Assembly: GCA_964479125.1 (NCBI GenBank)
Contig: CAYZJK010000034.1
Span: 1 to 6,757 of the forward strand
Origin: CAYZJK01 sp964479125
Lineage (GTDB): Bacteria > Patescibacteriota > Saccharimonadia > Saccharimonadales > Saccharimonadaceae
Length of the DNA: 6,757 nucleotides
Direction: 5' to 3'
A model generated the notes under the pieces. That model saw only the letters and a program-made list of their open reading frames with translations. It ran no database searches and had not been told where the DNA came from. This document shows, one piece after another, positions 6,737 to 6,757 of this stretch. Numbering within the stretch: position 1 is the stretch's first letter; the number at the start of each line of letters is the position of its first letter. Both the position numbers and the translations under genes were made by a program.

Positions 6737-6757
6737 CTTTGGCAACCGGGTTGGTAT

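Noticed and set aside
6721..6757. Possible tRNA or attachment site at the right edge (GGGGGTG followed by GGTTGGTA)
   Set aside because: The spacing does not fit an acceptor stem and D-arm, and the window ends before any anticodon arm could be checked.

Overview
The window looks like part of a host-associated or ultra-small Candidate Phyla Radiation genome, most plausibly Saccharibacteria (TM7). The grounds are moderate GC (estimated by eye), envelope proteins with little recognisable homology, and a secreted phage-tail-lysozyme-like plus M23 protein encoded beside a large membrane protein with its own M23 domain. I recall this combination from that phylum, but no ribosomal or other taxonomic marker is present. 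Long intact frames without in-frame TGA argue against the UGA-glycine code of Gracilibacteria/SR1.

Almost the whole window is one minus-strand operon, read from right to left. The order is: promoter-like TATAAT (6685-6690); a 1037-residue multi-segment membrane protein with a C-terminal M23 peptidase domain (6675-3562); a 154-residue single-pass membrane protein (3568-3104); a 418-residue secreted protein with a phage-tail-lysozyme-like domain and an M23 domain (3111-1855); a 137-residue single-pass membrane protein (1868-1455); and a 451-residue membrane-anchored, beta-rich protein (1454-99). Neighbouring genes overlap by 7, 8 and 14 bases or abut exactly, so translation is probably coupled and the five products are likely made together.

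All five proteins are predicted to be exported or membrane-anchored. Two carry peptidoglycan-cleaving domains, three catalytic domains in all. Together they look like an envelope-spanning apparatus with built-in cell-wall remodelling. The nearest known logic is that of Gram-positive type IV secretion/conjugation systems, where a bifunctional wall hydrolase opens the murein for the channel. In an epibiont it could equally act on the host's wall. No ATPase, coupling protein or relaxase lies in the window, so the type IV link is inference only.

The two ends are short and unresolved. Bases 1-98 hold no minus-strand gene, only possible plus-strand C-terminal readings. Bases 6697-6757 hold a GC-rich inverted repeat and no recognisable gene.
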